Under the pieces are notes generated by a model. That model worked only from the letters and a program-made list of their open reading frames with translations. It made no database searches and was not told the origin of the DNA. A stretch of DNA of 64,000 bases, taken from Bathymodiolus brooksi. Its lineage: Eukaryota; Mollusca; Bivalvia; Mytilida; Modiolidae. The stretch covers positions 116,067,534 to 116,131,533 of the forward strand of contig OY804580.1 of assembly GCA_963680875.1 (NCBI GenBank), written 5' to 3'. Positions within the stretch are counted from its first letter, which is position 1, and each line of letters starts with the position of its first letter. Of the stretch, positions 10,818-21,786 are shown piece after piece. The position numbers were made by a program, and so were the translations under genes.

Positions 10818-11786
10818 AAGCCATTCTTGTATTTACGGCTTTTGATCCCCTTTGGTAGCCATTCTTGTATTTACGGCTTTTGATCCCCTTTGGTAGCCAT
10901 TCTTTTATGTACGGCTTTTGATAACCCCTTTGGTAGCCATTCTTGTATTTACGGCTTTTGATCCCCTTTGGTAGCCATTCTTGTATTTACTGCTTTTGAT
11001 CCCTTTGGTAGCCATTCTTGTATTTACGGCTTTTGATCCCCTTTGTTAGCCATTCTTTTATGTACGGCTTTTGATAACCCCTTTGGTAGCCATTCTTGTA
11101 TTTACGGATTTTGATCCCCTTTGGTAGCCATTCTTGTATTTATGGCTTTTGATAACCCCTTTGCTAGCCATTCTTGTATTTACGGCTTTTGATAACCCCT
11201 TTGGTAGCCATTCTTGTATTTACGGCTTTTGATAACCCCTTCGGTAGCCATTCTTGTATTTACGGCTTTTGACCCCCTTTGATAGCAATTCTTGTATTTA
11301 CGGCTTTTGATCCCTTTGGTAGCCATTCTTGTATTTATGGTTTTTGATCCCCTTTGGTAGCCATTCTTGTATTTACGGCTTTTGATCCCCTTTGGTAGCC
11401 ATTCTTGTATTTACGGCTTTTGATCCCCTTTAGTAGCCATTCTTGTATTTATGGCTTTTGATAACCCCTTTGATAGCCATTCTTGTATTTACGGCTCTTG
11501 ATAATCCCTTTGGTAGCCATTCTTGTATTTACGGCTTTTGATCCCCTTCGGTAGCCATTCTTGTATTTACGGCTTTTGATCCCCTTTGGTAGTCATTCTT
11601 GTATTTACTGCTTTTGATAACTCCTTTGATAGCTAGTTTTGTATTTAGGGCTTTTGATATCCTTTGATAGCCATTCTTGTATTTACGGCTTTTGATAACC
11701 CCCTTGGTAGCCATTCTTGTATTTACGGCTTTTGATAACCCCTTTGGTAGCCATTCTTGTATTTACGGCTTTTGATCCCCTTTGAC
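10818..11786. repeat. 37-40 bp minisatellite, about 25 copies
   Basis: Unit: TAGCCATTCTTGTATTTACG followed by GCTTTTGAT(AA)CCCCTTTGG. The optional AA gives the 38 versus 40 bp length classes. The segment ATTTACGGCTTTTGATAACC-CCTTTGGTA closely matches the 3' UTR end of the PLE family (GATTTACGGATTCTGATTAC-CCCTTTGGTA, for example at 25815), suggesting that the array grew from a PLE tail. Confidence 0.95.
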
Positions 11787-12992
11787 ATCATCAAACCTTT
11801 CTCAGTGCAACAGTTCACAATACCATTTTTTTTTTCATATTAAAATACCTGGGTGCACATGCACCAACATATTCTACCATAACAATGTCCTTCGGGTGAT
11901 AATAAAACAAAAATAAGATGTTGGTACATGCCTATAGAGGTGTTTTAGCTCAGTTGTTTTTATATATTCAAATGTTGCGAGTCTTCAACTTTAAGTTATT
12001 GGTTGAAAAAAACAGAAGTTGCAATTAAGAATGGATAATGGAGAGACACAGACAATGTTTGACACAAGACACAGAACGAAGGCAAAGAAAAAAAACACAA
12101 CACAGAAAATTAAAAAGTTTAGTTACACGGACCCGTCAAAAACCAGGCGTCTAAATATATGTTTTTTAATCCTTTTATACTACATTTTCCAATGACCTCC
12201 ACACTTAGACTGCTTTTCCATTTGGTATCTTCAAACTCTTCTTCAAAGGCAGTTAATTAATTTTGCACTAGAAATGAAAGATACAATGTATATAACATTT
12301 TAAAACTTTAAAAGAAGAAATAATTCAACAGTTCTTTATTCTTTTACAATGATATAACCATACATTGGCATAAACAGAATTGATATTTCAATATTTGCAT
12401 GATAATATAACATCTAAGCAGACAATAGCACCAAAGGGAAATATAATCATTAAAATTGTGTCTTCAAAACGCGTTTAAATAATCAATAGTCCATTAGTAC
12501 ATTTCGGACATTGATTCTATATTAATGCGCTTTACAAGTATTTATTTCACTTTAAGGCGGACAAAAGAGTCCCCCTTAAAGTCTCCTTTAAGGCGGACAA
12601 AAGAATCACCTTTAAGGCAAAAAATCATAAAAATAACACAAATTTTATATGTCGTAAGGATAATAACTCGCATATAAAGGATTTAAAGCCAATAACGTTA
12701 GAATCAAATAGGTAATTCACAAAAGGTAAATCATGACCGATAGTATAGCTAAAATGATCTGTATTTTTTACTAATTAATATTCTTCTGTATTGTTTAACC
12801 ATGGACCTAATTTAAAAGAATAATGACGAATACCATTTACTTTGACTAGAATACCATTTACTTTGACTAAAAGAGAAATCCTTATCATCCATACACTATG
12901 CCTATGAAAAAGTTTCAACACATCCAGGTTACCGCTTTTCGAGAACCCGTGATAACTTACGAAAGAGACACGAAAGATATCGAAGAGCACCC
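11787..12992. other. No gene recognised; small repeats
   Basis: A faint PLE 3' UTR trace (CATTTGGTATCTTCAAACTC at 12218-12240) and a local duplication around TTTAAGGCGGACAAAAGA at 12549-12615 are the only visible items. Confidence 0.5.
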
Positions 12993-13068
12993 GGTTCAAT
13001 CGTAACTACTCGGCCATTCTCGCTACGCTTAGTGTAGCGGAAATTGTCGAGTAGTCACGATTGATACC
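12993..13068. repeat. Short imperfect hairpin
   Basis: GGTTCAATCGTAACTACTCG pairs with CGAGTAGTCACGATTGATACC. An inner CTCGCTAC/GTGTAGCG pair encloses a GCTTA loop. It resembles the centre of a foldback MITE; no target duplication is evident. Confidence 0.6.
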
Positions 13069-13232
13069 AGTTTCACAAGCTTTTTCAGGCGGTGCCTGTT
13101 TCATATTACTTGTATCAACATCGGACGCTAGCTAACAGATGTTTGACCTATTTGATTAATTTTCAATTTTAGCAGTTAAAGCAAATTCTAAACAAAATAG
13201 TAAAATAAACTTGTAGCCCAAAGTCAATGTCG

Positions 13233-13290
13233 CCATGCTATAGCTGAACATTTGCTGAATTGGTGTTAAACAACGATCACTCACTCACCC
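13233..13290 (+). repeat. SINE 3' tail fragment
   Basis: TGCTATAGCTGAACATTTGC, then TGAATTGGTGTTAAACAACG and ATCACTCACTCACCC: the conserved molluscan SINE 3' block without a tRNA head. Confidence 0.6.
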
Positions 13291-13867
13291 AAAGTCAATG
13301 TCACCAGTGTTCAATAATATCACCGGAAGTATACAAAATACAAATGTCAAAGTCGGTTCCAGTTATCTTTTTTGCCGGTGTCCTATGATTGTTAGCTACC
13401 ATGAAAATTAGCTAAACCACAGAGGTGTTCCAAATGATAACCATGAACATTTGCTACCTTTATAATATATTAAAAATACTATTGCAGTTATTCCCCTTTC
13501 ACCAAGTTTTAATATATTAATAGCAGCTTAAACAAAAATACGACCGCTTGATATTAGTCTTTTCCATACACAATTTAAAGAAAGGAAAAAAGGCGGATGG
13601 AGAAGAAATAAGTGAGAAGATATAATGTTCAATTTTAGATTTATCCCCGAAATGGATACAGCAATCTCCTGTTCATTTATACGAACAAAAATCTGGGTGA
13701 AAATCAGTTATTTCGCTTTGAAATATCAATAAATTTAAGTTTAATAATATTAAAAAATATAAATATTTGAAACTCAATTCAGATAAATAGCTATTATGAA
13801 ATAGATAATGCATTTTCTGCTTTCCGACATATTCCAACGAAACAAGAAGCTTATAACAAGCAATACC
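13291..13867. other. No gene recognised
   Basis: One occurrence of CATGAAAATTAGCTA (about 13399) is shared with the 60-bp array at 17050-18090; otherwise unremarkable AT-rich sequence. Confidence 0.5.
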
Positions 13868-14195
13868 ACGACGGTGGTGTAATGGTTAGCGTACCCGCAT
13901 CAAGTGTTGTAGATTGTGGGTTCGATCCACTATATGATCAAACCAAAGAATATACAATTGATATAGGCGCATAGCATTAAAGAATAAAGGCAAAAACTGG
14001 TTGGATCGTAGTCGGAATAATGTACCCAGTTAAGTGACATTTGTTTACGCGCATTGTTGTCCAAGCGAGTTAGCACTATTAAAATCCAGCTTCGTTGATC
14101 ATCATCATCTCATAGAAAAGTAATTTGTTCTTCCCACGATATAGCTGGAATTAAAGTATGTTGTGTTAAACAACAAACACTCATTAACTAACGTG
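13868..14195 (+). mobile_element. tRNA-derived SINE, apparently full length
   Basis: The head has a clear pol III internal promoter: box A region GTGTAATGGTTAGCG (13877-13891) and box B GGGTTCGATCC (13918-13928), spaced as in tRNA genes. The 3' part ends in GATATAGCTGGAATTAAAG and TTGTGTTAAACAACAAACAC, the conserved SINE 3' block also seen at 13233 and 45525. It cannot be a functional tRNA, because no acceptor stem pairs across the head. Confidence 0.75.
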
Positions 14196-14307
14196 TTTGA
14201 AGCGATTCAGTGGATAAATCCTGATAAAAAAACGAGGCCACAGTACATTGGTATTTATTAAAAAAAAGAAAAACCTTTCCTTAGGTTCAGGAGAGTTTTT
14301 ATTTAAG

Positions 14308-14462
14308 AAATAAATCATGACAGCCAGAATGTGTTGGGAGTTTTAGCATGGATTGTCAGATATTAGTATTTTATACCGAGCCAGAAGTGAGAGATAAAAT
14401 TTACTAATATCCGCCAATCCATGTTAAAACTCAAAACACATTCTGGCTTCCATGATTTATTT
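14308..14462. repeat. 155-bp hairpin MITE
   Basis: Left arm AAATAAATCATGACAGCCAG... pairs with ...CTGGCTTCCATGATTTATTT. Arms of roughly 65 nt flank a centre CCGAGCCAGAAGTGAGAG. One arm has small indels relative to the other. No coding content. Confidence 0.75.
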
Positions 14463-15700
14463 CGATTCTGGTAGGACTAAGAGTACAAATACGATAGTAT
14501 ACTTTGGTTGGAAGACGGTAATCTATATTTTTCGTTTGTGGAAAATGTCGCACACAATGTATGCTGCCAATGGAAAAGTCAGTCACATTCACCGGCGCAT
14601 GTGTTAATGAGATTATACCGAGTGGATAACTCGCTCGTTTGTTAACAAAGCGAAAGAAGGAGGTAATGTTAGAATTTATTTTGTATAATTTTAGTTAGAA
14701 ACATGTTACTCATTTATGTTTTATTACTCTTCATCGTGTAATATTGTTAGAATGTCCATTCATTTGGCTTCAATCCCCACTGATGAGACATAAGTCGTTG
14801 AAATGCCGCATATGGTGCTATCATTCAACGTTTATATTGTAATGCTGGCCTCCATATGTTGGAATTCACCCTCTTTATTTGTTTTGGTTATTTTAATTGG
14901 GATTGTTCATACAGTTGGAGTAATATCAAACTGTCCACCTTGCATGATTGTGTTGTTCAAGTCTATTGTAGGAAGTTATTAATGAATACATTGATGTAAA
15001 TGAAGACGAGATGTATAACTTTTGACCTCGACCGGGTGAACGGTTTATTTATAATCCGTCGTTTATTTTTATTAAAATATAAATGGATATCTATAGGAAC
15101 TCTTAGTTTCTCTCTAAACATGCAGGAATTTTTTGCACAGATATGGTTATATCTGTAAATAAAATATTGGTCGAATATACGAGGGTGTGAATGAAATTAC
15201 AGATGATATTTAGGAGAAAAAGAGCGGATCTAGACCTGTTTGAAACTTTATTTCTCCGTACGTGTCCGTTTCTCGCTGTATATGTATATATATTGGCTTG
15301 TTTGGGTGGACATTGTTCTGTCAAATGCATGTTGTACGAAGTTTGTTTACCTGTTGATGCTCGGTGACAGTTTAGCACCGACCCCAGTGATCCATTTGAT
15401 TCCTAATTGTAATGCTCGTGTTGGACAGAACCCGGTTTAAAATAGTGTCGGTTGAAGTAAATTTAATTATTATATTAAAAAATTAAAGCTTGATAGAGAC
15501 AATTGTGTCTAAAAAGGTGAAAATAATTTAATTGTACACTGCCGTACATTTGATTACAAAAAGGCAGGAATCTTAATGCGGAAAGGGGAATTCCCTTTTC
15601 TTGAAGTTCAGGACCCGGAATAGCTCCTGGTTTCCAAAACGTTTTGATTAGCTTAAATGTTGCAGTGAGCCAACTCTGCAATTTGATTAGTTATTTGTCA

Positions 15701-15822
15701 TATAAATACTCCGCACTAGGAGAACGGCGGCAGAACAAGTTTCTCGGGCGGCTAAATTGAAAGTTGGATTGAATAATTGTTGAAAAAATATGTCGGACAG
15801 TTTTAGCGAAATGAAGGTACGT
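15701..15822 (+). promoter_or_regulatory. TATA box, short ORF start and splice donor
   Basis: TATAAATA at 15701 is followed, 89 bp downstream, by ATG at 15790. It encodes MSDSFSEMK and runs straight into AAG|GTACGT, a good splice donor at 15817. This has the form of a first coding exon of a nine-residue leader. It may equally be the leader of the LTR candidate around it. No downstream acceptor or exon could be identified. Confidence 0.35.
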
Positions 15823-16283
15823 TGAATGTAAAATAAGGTGCCGGTGATTTGCTGGTCTCCGGTAAGGGTTCCTTGGTGGTTCTCCGGTTACGGTGTCATT
15901 TTGACAACTCGGTGCTGATTGATTATTGTTGTATATATTTTATTTGTAACCAGTTATAGGTAATGGTGACAAATTATTAACTGTAAAGTTAACAGTTTGG
16001 ATGCTTCGGATATAACACAAATATTATTGTATAAGGTGCTCCGGTGACGGTGATTTATATGCTGGTACTAGTAGCGAGGTACACCAGATACGGTGTATAG
16101 CGTGAAAGGCTATCTAATAAAACCAGGTGCCCCCGGACGATGAGGGCGAGGGATATATTTTGTTCGGGCCATTTGTTTAACGCTATAATAGAGTTGAGAG
16201 TTTACTATTTTAAGGGGCGGTTGTTTATATTACGGTTTCAATAAAGGATAGTCTGGGTGTATAGTAAATAGTTTATTTCATCA

Positions 16284-16400
16284 TTAATAAACAGGTAGGT
16301 GTATATTAAACAGGTAGGTGTATATTAAACAGGTAGGTGTATAATAAACAGGTAGGTGTATATTAAACAGGTATGTGTATAATAAACAGGTAGGTGTATA
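16284..16400. repeat. 19-bp tandem repeat, about 6 copies
   Basis: Unit ACAGGTAGGTGTATATTAA with variants TATAATAA and GTATGTG. Confidence 0.9.
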
Positions 16401-16538
16401 TGTTTAATTTCCAGTCGACCCTAGCATAGCCCGCCAGTCGACCTTCCATTGGTAGAGCCTGCACTTCCGTCCGTCTTCATTTTATCTATATTTTAATAAA
16501 GTATTAAACTTAATTTAGTCCTGATCTATTATTCCACA

Positions 16539-17049
16539 TTGGCGGAGTGTAAACTTGTACTTAGTATACGTGTGGTGTTGACCCTTTGTCTCTAACTCCG
16601 TTAAACTAGTGGTGTACTAACTACACACCGGGCTCATGGGCTTATAGATTCCCACATACTTATAATTATTTATGTAACTACTGCTCTGGGTGTTCTAACT
16701 AGCCCCAGGGCCGCGTGGTTATAATATTTTCCAAAACTACTGGGTAGATGTCACTGTTAATGCATGAACTATTAGTCCCATCATAATATTGTCCAGTAGC
16801 TTCCAATTTTAATAAATTGTCATTATATGAAATTTGTATATGAATTAAAAATCATTAGATGATTTTGGCTACACTTTCTGGATATTTTGTGTTTTACTGG
16901 TATTATCCCTCACCCTGATACATATTCTTTTTGTTTCATTAACATACAAACGACCTTATATCCCTCCTTTGTACCTTTGTAATATATATAATACGTATAT
17001 GAATTTTACATAATCCACGAAAATGAGGTACATTATACATCTTGGTTGT
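16539..17049. other. No gene recognised
   Basis: Unique-looking sequence between the LTR candidate and the 60-bp array; contains no open frame or repeat that I can support. Confidence 0.5.
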
Positions 17050-18090
17050 ATGAAACAGGTATCACAAATCTTCCATCTCTCTAGTGATTGGTGATATTTG
17101 TATCGGAAAGGTTATTTATTAAAATAAGCTCCCATTTATCACTTCAACGTCAGATTTTGGTTTCCAAATGTTTTAGTGAAAATAAACTACAATACATATT
17201 TTCAATGTGTGATATAGGTATTAGAATGTTATCCATGGAAATGAGCGAAATTACTTATCACTGGTGTGGTATTTAGGTATCGAAATGTTATCCATGAAAA
17301 TAAACTACCTCTTATCTCTCAAGCATTTGGCATATATATCAAAAGGTTGTACATGAAAATATGCTACTTTATTTCTCCCCAGCGAATAGTATAAGTACAT
17401 TTTATAAGAATTGCTTCAAAGGAAATAAACTAACTTACTTCTCTTCATTGTGTCATAAGGATAGGATGTCATGCATAAAAATAAGCCACCTCACGTCACG
17501 CACGTGTGTGATTCTGGTAGCGAAATGTTATTTATGATAAGCTACCTTGCGTCACTCCTGTGTGTGATATTGGTATTAAAGTGGTATCCATGAAAATTAG
17601 CTACCTGACATTTCTTCATTACATGGTATATGTATCATAATGTTTTCTATGAAAATAAGCTACCTTGCATATGTTCAGTGTATGACACAGGTTTCAAAGT
17701 GTTATACGTGAAGATAAACTGCCTTGCATTATTCAAGCATAAGCATAAGCATCAAAAGTTTGTCCATGAAAATTAGCTACCTGACTTTCTTTCATTGCAG
17801 GGTATAGGTGTCATGAAGTTTTCCATGAAAATAAGTTACCTGACATCTGTTCAGTGTAAACATAGGTTTCAAAGTGTTATCCATGAAAATAAACTATCTT
17901 GCATCTTTCAACCATGCGACATAGGTATCAGAAACTTGTCCATGAAAATTAGCTACCGACATTCCTTCATTACATGGTATAGGAGTCTTGAAGTTTTCCA
18001 TGAAAATAAGCTACCTTGCATCTGTTCAGTGTATGACATAGGTTTCAAATTGTTATCAATGAAAATAAACTACCTTGCATCTTTCAAAAA
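17050..18090. repeat. Diverged ~60-bp tandem array, about 17 copies
   Basis: Recurrent CCATGAAAATAAGCTACCTT, a variable 20-bp middle, then GTATGACATAGGTTTCAAAG and TGTTAT. Copies differ by 15-30 percent and by small indels. A 106-codon open frame at 17795-18115 arises because neighbouring units happen to stay in frame; it repeats a 20-residue pattern and is not a gene. Confidence 0.85.
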
Positions 18091-18685
18091 TGAGGGTAAC
18101 ACGGTTAGGCAATAATAAAAACTAATCTTACATGGGATGCAAACAATGATAAACGTGTGATTAAAAATAAATATATAAAATAATCATAATGCAATTCAAA
18201 TACGTTTTTTCATGAAATTTGAATTGGGACTTGGAACAAATGAATTTCCATTATCAGATGTGATCTTAAAGAATAATTTGTATAATTTGAACATTAAATA
18301 AATATTAAATTCTACCACAAATAGTCCACCAATCTATTTGTTAATCGCTGTAAAAATGATACATCGTGTTTAACTCTGTTGGTAAATTGATAAAAGATCA
18401 TGTAACTTAGTCACATGATATACAGGTAACATCTTGTTGTTCAACTATGAACACCACTAATATCTATTGTTTATTTTATTTTATATTGTGTAGATCTACA
18501 TGTCTCTCTTTGTCAATCAGCAAATCTTTTCCTGTTTATGTACATGCAGTTTTTCATGTTGTCCCTTGAATAGAAATAAAGAATTTGTATTTTGGTAAAC
18601 AGGATAAGGGAGATAAATGCTACACGTTTATGCTACACTGGAGCTTGTTTTCATGGGTAGTTAATTTTTTTAAATAGCTCCGCCG
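18091..18685. other. No gene recognised
   Basis: AT-rich sequence without supported features. Confidence 0.5.
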
Positions 18686-18729
18686 TATGAAAATTAGCTA
18701 TCGCCAACTTCCGGTAGCTAATTTTCATA
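18686..18729. repeat. 44-bp hairpin related to the 60-bp array motif
   Basis: TATGAAAATTAGCTATCG and CCGGTAGCTAATTTTCATA are inverted copies around CCAACTT. The arm is the same ATGAAAATTAGCTACC phrase that starts many units of the 17-18 kb array. Confidence 0.7.
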
Positions 18730-18954
18730 GTGTAGATAAAAATCAATAAAACGACACCGGAAATATGAGTATGTACAGAAATAACACCAACATTTAAATG
18801 GACTTTTAATATATATATGTAACACGGCTCAATTAAATACATGTAATCACCAGGGAATGATGACCACAATTTCCCTCAATGCACATGTCAGAAGCAAAAT
18901 ATATATTACAACTTTGTATATATAAGACGTCAAATTAGAACATATTGTAATATT

Positions 18955-20948
18955 TGTGGAATACATGTGATGTTTATACTATATGCAGTATCATGGTGGA
19001 ATAAATGTGATGTTTATTATGCTGTAATCTTAGTGGAATAAACGTGATGTTTATTATGCAGTAATATTGGTGGAATAAACGTGGTGTATATTATACTGTA
19101 ATCTTAGTGGAATAAACGTGATGTTTATTATGCAGTAATATTGGTGGAATAAACGTGATGTTTATTATGCTGTAATCTTAATGGAATAAATGTGATGTTT
19201 ATTATGCTGTAATATTGGTGGAATAAACGTGATGTTTATTATGCTGTAATCTTAGTGGAATAAACGTGATGTTTATTATGCTGTAATCTTAGTGGACTAA
19301 ATGTGATGTTTATTATGCAGTAATATTGGTGGAATAAACGTGGTGTATATTATACTGTAATCTTAGTGGAATAAACGTGATGTTTATTATGCAGTAATAT
19401 TGGTGGAATAAACGTGATGTTTATTATGCTGTAATCTTAGTAGAATAAACGTGATGTTTATTATGCAGTAATATTGGTGGAAGAAACGTGATGTTTACTA
19501 TGCTGTAATCTTAGTGGAATAAACGTGATGTTTATTATGCTGTAATATTGGTGGAATAAACGTGATGTTTATTATGCTGTAATCTTAGTGGAATAAACGT
19601 GATGTTTATTATGCAGTAATATTGGTGGAATAAACGTGATGTTTATTATGCTTTAATCTTAGTGGAATAAACGTGATGTTTATTATGCTGTAATCTTAGT
19701 GGAATAAACGTGATGTTTATTATGCTGTAATCTTGGTAGAATAAACGTGATGCTTATTATGTTGTAATCTTGGTGGAATAAACGTGATGTTTATTATGCA
19801 GTAATATTGGTGGAATAAACGTGATGTTTATTATGCTGTAATCTTAGTGGGATAAACGTGATGTTTATTATGCTGTAATCTTGGTGGAATAAACCACAGG
19901 GGCTAGGTGCGTCCGAAAAAAAAAAAAAAACTATATAATACTACAAGGGGGCGAACTCACTTGTTTCCATTTTTTTAAGTCGTCGTGTTAAATTAATCGT
20001 AACTTCGGAACGCCTTAATATTTTCAAAAAATGTTTCCACCAGTCGAAAGTCAAGTAATTTTCCTTTCCAAAGAGACCCCAATTGTTAGTGTAGGCCTCC
20101 GAACTGCTGAGGTATCATACACGAACCAAAACAAAACGGCGTGAAAATCCGAAGTCGTACAAACGTTGGGTTGACCACTTCCCATCTGTGTACAGACTTT
20201 CCCATGCGTAAACGAGTCATTTTGACTAGCTAAATACTTTCATCCATTCAAATTATGATAAAATTTCTTACCTTAAGCCAATTTATATGTCCTTTAAGTC
20301 TGTTTTTGAAAGAAATCCCATTTGCATCCTTGACAAACGCCATACAAACGCCATAGACGTGAAAATTGAGAGAGTTCTAACGGGCTTTTTGATTGGCTGA
20401 AACAGATTGTTCAGCCAATCAAAAAGCCCGTTAGAACTCTCTCAATTTTCACGTCTATGGCGTTTGTCATGGATGCAAATGGGATTTCTTTCAAAAACAG
20501 ACTTAATGGTCATATAAATTGGCTTAAGGTAAGAAATGTTATCATAATTTGAATGGATGAAAGTATTTAGCTAGTCAAAATGACTCGTTTACGCATGGGA
20601 AATTCTGTACACAGATGGGAAGTGGTCAACCCAACGTTTGTACGACTTCGGATTTTCACGCCGTTTTGTTTTGGTTCGTGTATGATACCTCAGCAGTTCG
20701 GAGGCCTACACTAACAATTGGGGTCTCTTTGGAATGGAAAATTACTTGACTTTCGACTGGTGGAACATTTTTTGAAAATATTAAGGCGTTCCGAAGTTAC
20801 GATCAATTTAACACGACGACTTAAAAAAATGGAAGCAAGTGAGTTCGCCCCCTTGTAGTATTATATAGTATTTTTTTTTTTTTTTTTTTTTCGGACGCAC
20901 CTAGCCCCTGTGGAATAAACGGGATGTTTATTATGCTGTATTATCACA
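18955..20948. repeat. 37-bp satellite, about 25 copies, interrupted by a 1-kb palindrome
   Basis: Unit GTGGAATAAACGTGATGTTT plus ATTATGCTGTAATCTTA. Two unit types (GCTGTAATCTTA and GCAGTAATATTG) alternate in places, a higher-order pattern. The unit holds the small palindrome ATAAAC-GTGAT-GTTTAT. The array runs to 19894, is interrupted by the palindrome 19895-20912, resumes for one unit, and degenerate units reappear at 23445-23610. Confidence 0.93.
19895..20912. mobile_element. 1,018-bp near-perfect palindromic foldback element with 8-bp target duplication
   Basis: Arms 19895-20401 and 20410-20912 are reverse complements with only a few mismatches, one small duplication in the left arm and a poly(A) length difference. 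The loop is 8 nt. The terminus is CACAGGGGCTAGGTGCG. GAATAAAC occurs immediately outside both ends (19887-19894, 20913-20920), an 8-bp duplication as in hAT-type transposition. No transposase is encoded. The high arm identity suggests recent insertion or arm homogenisation. Confidence 0.9.
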
Positions 20949-21104
20949 TATTTATAAGTAATAACGTCAATATTGCCCATACGTAAACACCGGAAGTGTC
21001 ATAGCGATATCTGCCATCGGGGCAAAACTCTGATAACACGATATCAAACCTCTCGTCGGCCCCATGACGTCATTTCCGCCCTACTGTTAATTGTCGTTTG
21101 GAAG

Positions 21105-21185
21105 ATGTCGACGTTCAGCGAGGAAAGATTTGTTGGCGTTTCGGAAGCAAAACCATCAACCGATATCGATCACTCATATCCATAA
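21105..21185 (+). pseudogene. Short ORF start, Crypton-like N-terminus (uncertain)
   Basis: Twenty-six codons beginning MSTFSEERFVGVSEAKPS and ending in TAA. RFVGVSE resembles the start of Crypton-derived tyrosine-recombinase proteins (KIAA1958/QRICH1/ZMYM-type), which open with RFxxVSDxE. This similarity is from memory and short. The rest of the gene is absent. Confidence 0.3.
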
Positions 21186-21249
21186 GTTTGGTGTCTGTGT
21201 GGGAAGTTAAATTTGTCCTTTTTAATTCAATATTGAAATATGTGATAAA

Positions 21250-21391
21250 TAGATTAATGCATACCTTTTTCCATATCAGTAATGTTATCATCCCTCGACC
21301 GATATCAACCCTCGGGCTAAAGCCCTATGGTCGATATCGGTCTCTCGGGATGATAACAGTCTTGATATGGAAAAGGGCATGCATTAATCTA
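21250..21391. repeat. 142-bp palindrome with CCCTCGGG centre
   Basis: Outer arms TAGATTAATGCAT/ATGCATTAATCTA, middle arms TCCATATCA/TGATATGGA, inner arms TTATCATCCC/GGGATGATAA and CCGATATC/GATATCGG, around CCCTCGGGCTAAAGCCC. No coding content. It shares its style with hairpins at 43106 and 45901. Confidence 0.75.
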
Positions 21392-21654
21392 TAGTTATTA
21401 TATGACTTCAGTTAATGTCTTTTCTGATTGGTTGACGTCCCTAGTTACGTTCGTTCATAAAACGTTATAATCACCGCGCACAAAGTCACGAGAGGTGACC
21501 ATATTATTCCAAAGCTTCTCCAGACACCTTAAAATGGAAATGGTGTTTCCCAATTATCTTAAAAGTAGTAGCCAATCATCATCGGGTTAAGTTTTGTCAT
21601 CGACTAATCAGATGCGTTCTTACTAATTACTTTCGGTACATAATTCATTTAATA

Positions 21655-21771
21655 ATGGCAGACGTTGGGCAGACCGGGGTTTCTGGGGAACAAAGTCGGC
21701 GCTTTGCAACAGTAAATGATGATGAATTCAATAGAATACTGACTGAAAAAGCGAGATTATGTTTGATTTAA
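21655..21771 (+). pseudogene. Crypton-like recombinase N-terminal fragment, copy 1
   Basis: A 38-codon frame from ATG 21655: the recognisable part is SRRFATVNDDEFNRILTEKA, which resembles the N-terminal helix of Crypton-type tyrosine recombinases (family impression, not a search). It stops at TAA 21769. The nucleotide sequence from GGGGAACAAAGTCGG through CATATAATAAA is repeated at 29017-29960, where another element has inserted into it. Confidence 0.45.
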
Positions 21772-21786
21772 TGTCATATAATAAAA

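Larger units (their letters stand above)
14667..16538 (+). mobile_element. Possible long LTR of a Gypsy-like retrotransposon
   Basis: The 1,872-bp segment begins TGTTAGAA and ends TTCCACA (TGT...ACA). It is preceded by a purine tract GCGAAAGAAGGAGG and followed by TTGGCGGAGTG, which resembles primer-binding sites. Internally it has a TATAAATA box (15701) and AATAAA (16495). Having both a polypurine tract and a binding-site-like sequence flanking one LTR would imply a tandem or recombined element. No gag-pol ORF or second LTR is in view, so this is a hypothesis. Confidence 0.35.
20949..21786 (+). other. Segment with two short recombinase-like ORF starts and a hairpin
   Basis: This stretch splits the 37-bp satellite and holds the ORFs at 21105-21185 and 21655-21771, the palindrome at 21250-21391 and CRE-like ATGACGTCAT at 21064. 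The whole looks like a composite insertion rather than host sequence. Confidence 0.5.

Noticed and set aside
13868..13940. Possible tRNA gene
   Set aside because: Box A and box B are present, but there is no acceptor-stem pairing and the sequence continues into a SINE body and conserved SINE tail.
17795..18115. 106-codon plus-strand frame
   Set aside because: It consists of four diverged copies of the 60-bp array unit that remain in phase.
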